NCBI GenBank assembly: GCA_023807065.1
Contig: JAJJLU010003820.1
Coordinates: forward strand, 1 to 29,484
Length of the DNA stretch: 29,484 bases
Source: Isotricha intestinalis
Taxonomy: Eukaryota; Ciliophora; Litostomatea; Vestibuliferida; Isotrichidae
Reading direction: 5' to 3'
Shown: in pieces, positions 27,777 to 29,484 of the stretch
Layout of the letters: every line of letters begins with the position of its first letter
Position numbering within the stretch: position 1 is the stretch's first letter
Position numbers and translations under genes: made by a program
Notes under the pieces: model-generated
The model's database searches: none
Told to the model about the DNA's origin: nothing
Seen by the model: the letters and a program-made list of their open reading frames with translations, nothing else

Positions 27777-28260
27777 TTAAAAGAAATCAAAAATTCCTAA
27801 ATATTCTATATAAATATCTATAATATTTAATTATTGAAATGAACTTTCATCATCATCATGATATTTTTAAAAATAGTATTTTCTTTATTTTTAACATTTT
27901 CATGACTTTGCTTTTTCAATATTATATATTTCTTGTTTGATTAAATAGTAAAAATTCTTTTATTTTTAATTTTGATTTTTTTAGAATATATTTTTTATTT
28001 TTCATAATAATACAAATTATATAATTTTTTAATCTAAAATTTTCTTCTTTTTAATTATTTACACTTGAATCACTTTATCTTCAAATATATTTCCTATAAA
28101 AAGTCTTTTGCTATTAATATTATAATTAATTTTATAATCATTATAATTATTACTTTTATATAAAATAATATTTATTATTTTTAAATTTTTAAGTCACTAA
28201 AAATTGACTTAATATCACTGAATATTTTAAAAAAGAAATAAATATTAAAGAGTTTATATA
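27777..28260. other. Convergent intergenic region (484 bp)
   Basis: This region lies between the 3' ends of the TRIM37-like gene and the zinc-finger gene. It is AT-rich with no convincing ORF. It holds one perfect 8-bp inverted repeat (TTAAGTCA / TGACTTAA, 28189-28196 and 28205-28212) with an eight-base loop, about 50 bp past the zinc-finger gene's stop. Confidence 0.5.
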
Positions 28261-29484
28261 TTATATTTTATTTGGATTTTTGAAATGACATTGAACACAT
28301 TCTTCTATTTTAATTGGATATTCAATATTACATTTGAAACAATTCCATTTAGCTATATTACCACAACTATAGCATTTATAATTATTAAATTTGGTTTTTT
28401 TACATATATAACATTCTATCTTTTTTTTCCCTTTAATATTTTTACAATATGAACAAACATTATTATTATTATTTGAATTTTTATAACCACAACAAAGGCA
28501 ATACCAATAATTATTATTTTCACTATTTTGTTTTATATTTTCTTCTTCTTTATATGAATTTCTTCTTGAATTTTTATTATTATTATTATTTTCATTTTTA
28601 TTTGATTTATTTTTATTTTCAAAATTTTGTTTTCTTGGATCAACATCTTTATTATTATTATTAAATAGATTTTTTTTTATCGGAATATTGGGTGATTGTT
28701 TATTATTACCAATTAACTCATTTCCTAAATCAAAATTAATATTTATCTGATTTACTTCATTTGTTTCTTTTTTTACAGGCATTTTTTTATCTGCTTTTAT
28801 TTTTTTTAATTTTACATATTCTTTAGATTCTTTCTTTTCTTCTTTCGCTTGAATTTTATTATCAATTGTTATTTCCTTATTATGAATATTATTATTTACT
28901 TTATTTGATAAATTTGAATTTTGATTCGAGTTTTTCCTTTCATGTATATTATTGTTATTATTTAATTCTCCTTTAGGAGTATTATTTAAGTTTGGAATAT
29001 TTTTATTTGAATTTTTTTTTTCTTCAATTTTCTTATTATTTTGATTAGCATTATTATTATTCTTATTTTGATTATTATATTGTTCTGTTTTATTTATAAT
29101 ATTATTTTTATTATTTATTTGTTCATTTTTATTTTGATTTAAATTATTCTCATCTTTATTATTTAATTCTTCTTTTTTTTTTTGATTTAAATTATTGTTA
29201 TGTTCATTTTGAATATTATTTTTGTTATTTATTTGTTCTGTTTTATTGTTATTTTGATTTATTTGTTCTGTTTTATTGTTATTTTGATTTATTTGTTCTG
29301 TTTTATTATTATTTTGATTTAGTTCTTTTTTATTATTATTTTGATTTTGTTCTGTTTTATTATTATTTTGATTTAGTTCTGTTTTATTATTATTTTGATT
29401 TTGTTCTGTTGTATTGTTATTTTGATTTATTTGTTCTGTTTTATTATTATTTTGATTTATTTGTTCTGTTTTATTATTATTTTG
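28261..29484 (-). CDS. Asn/Gln-rich protein with C-terminal zinc-finger cluster, 5' end outside window
   Basis: The frame is open from the TAA at 28261 to the right edge (407 codons). The only in-frame Met visible is at 28782, deep inside, so the true start is probably beyond the window. N-terminal to C-terminal, the visible part begins with a 9/10-residue repeat of Q-N-N-N-K-T-E type. A Lys/Glu/Asn-rich stretch follows, then a Cys-rich end. The first finger, WYCLCCGYKN...CSYC, fits a RanBP2-type zinc finger (Trp-x-Cys-x2-Cys-x3-Asn-xn-Cys-x2-Cys). After it come further Cys pairs (ECYICKKTKF, KCYSCGNIAKWNCFKC, ECVQCHFKNP) that could form two more four-Cys sites. RanBP2 fingers bind ubiquitin or single-stranded RNA; which applies here is not known. 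Confidence 0.68.
   Translation of the reverse strand, partial: QNNNKTEQINQNNNKTEQINQNNNTTEQNQNNNKTELNQNNNKTEQNQNNNKKELNQNNNKTEQINQNNNKTEQINQNNNKTEQINNKNNIQNEHNNNLNQKKKEELNNKDENNLNQNKNEQINNKNNIINKTEQYNNQNKNNNNANQNNKKIEEKKNSNKNIPNLNNTPKGELNNNNNIHERKNSNQNSNLSNKVNNNIHNKEITIDNKIQAKEEKKESKEYVKLKKIKADKKMPVKKETNEVNQININFDLGNELIGNNKQSPNIPIKKNLFNNNNKDVDPRKQNFENKNKSNKNENNNNNKNSRRNSYKEEENIKQNSENNNYWYCLCCGYKNSNNNNNVCSYCKNIKGKKKIECYICKKTKFNNYKCYSCGNIAKWNCFKCNIEYPIKIEECVQCHFKNPNKI
29233..29484 (-). repeat. 27/30-bp minisatellite encoding (I)NQNNNKTE[QL]
   Basis: Nine consecutive units run to the window edge. Most are ten residues (INQNNNKTEQ, 30 bp); the middle four lack the leading Ile (27 bp) and alternate between a final Leu and Gln. 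Rare substitutions (NNNTTEQ, NNNKKEL) keep frame. The array continues outside the window. Confidence 0.9.

Noticed and set aside
1..29484. Reassigned genetic code (TAA/TAG as Gln or TGA as Trp/Cys)
   Set aside because: Gln is coded by CAA/CAG and Trp by TGG in conserved motifs, and every frame closes cleanly at TAA after a plausible C-terminus.

Overview
This is a very AT-rich (G+C estimated well below 25%) eukaryotic nuclear segment. It carries twelve protein genes: ten complete, and one running off each end. Every gene reads through uninterrupted with the standard genetic code, I see no introns even in frames above 1,400 codons, and all eleven visible stop codons are TAA. Gene spacing is tight (66-906 bp). 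The products are clearly eukaryotic: a P5-type ATPase, SmB, Pol II subunit Rpb4, calpain, TRIM37-like, RNF213-like, and the ciliary protein CFAP96. CFAP96 implies a ciliated or flagellated cell. MORN and calpain proteins, Asn/Lys-rich low-complexity tracts and compact intron-free genes suggest an AT-rich protist. A ciliate that keeps the standard code (for example a litostome or rumen ciliate) is my first guess; an anaerobic zoosporic fungus or a metamonad-like flagellate are alternatives. The sequence alone does not settle this.

Layout, left to right. 1-6343 (-): N-terminal 2,114 codons of a giant RNF213-like AAA+ protein, running off the left edge in low-complexity repeats. 6691-10986 (-): P5B-type transport ATPase. 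11196-12683 (-): PIN-like membrane transporter. 13032-14162 (+): CFAP96. 14437-18912 (-): calpain protease fused to about twenty MORN repeats. 19297-19692 (+): small F-box-like protein with a possible lipidated N-terminus. 19693-20598: the largest gene-free stretch, holding one strong hairpin. 20599-21048 (-): SmB. 21128-23731 (+): TFIIS-central-domain plus coiled-coil protein. 23802-24203 (-): Rpb4. 24360-25784 (-): ankyrin-repeat protein. 25851-27776 (+): TRIM37-like RING/B-box/MATH protein. 28261-29484 (-): C-terminal part of an Asn/Gln-rich protein ending in a zinc-finger cluster.

Functional connections are loose, as expected for a eukaryotic chromosome. Two themes show. SmB, the TFIIS-domain protein and Rpb4 form a compact transcription/splicing neighbourhood, the first two sharing a 79-bp bidirectional promoter. 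The RNF213-like and TRIM37-like proteins, and possibly the F-box-like one, point to ubiquitin signalling. The most notable items are the low-complexity block placed just after a P-loop in the RNF213-like protein, the TFIIS-M/coiled-coil architecture, the calpain with four blocks of five MORN units, a shared CC-A11-ATG-TCA leader in two genes with CGT-biased 5' ends, and the convergent-region hairpin. I saw no mobile element, tRNA, rRNA, CRISPR array or telomere.
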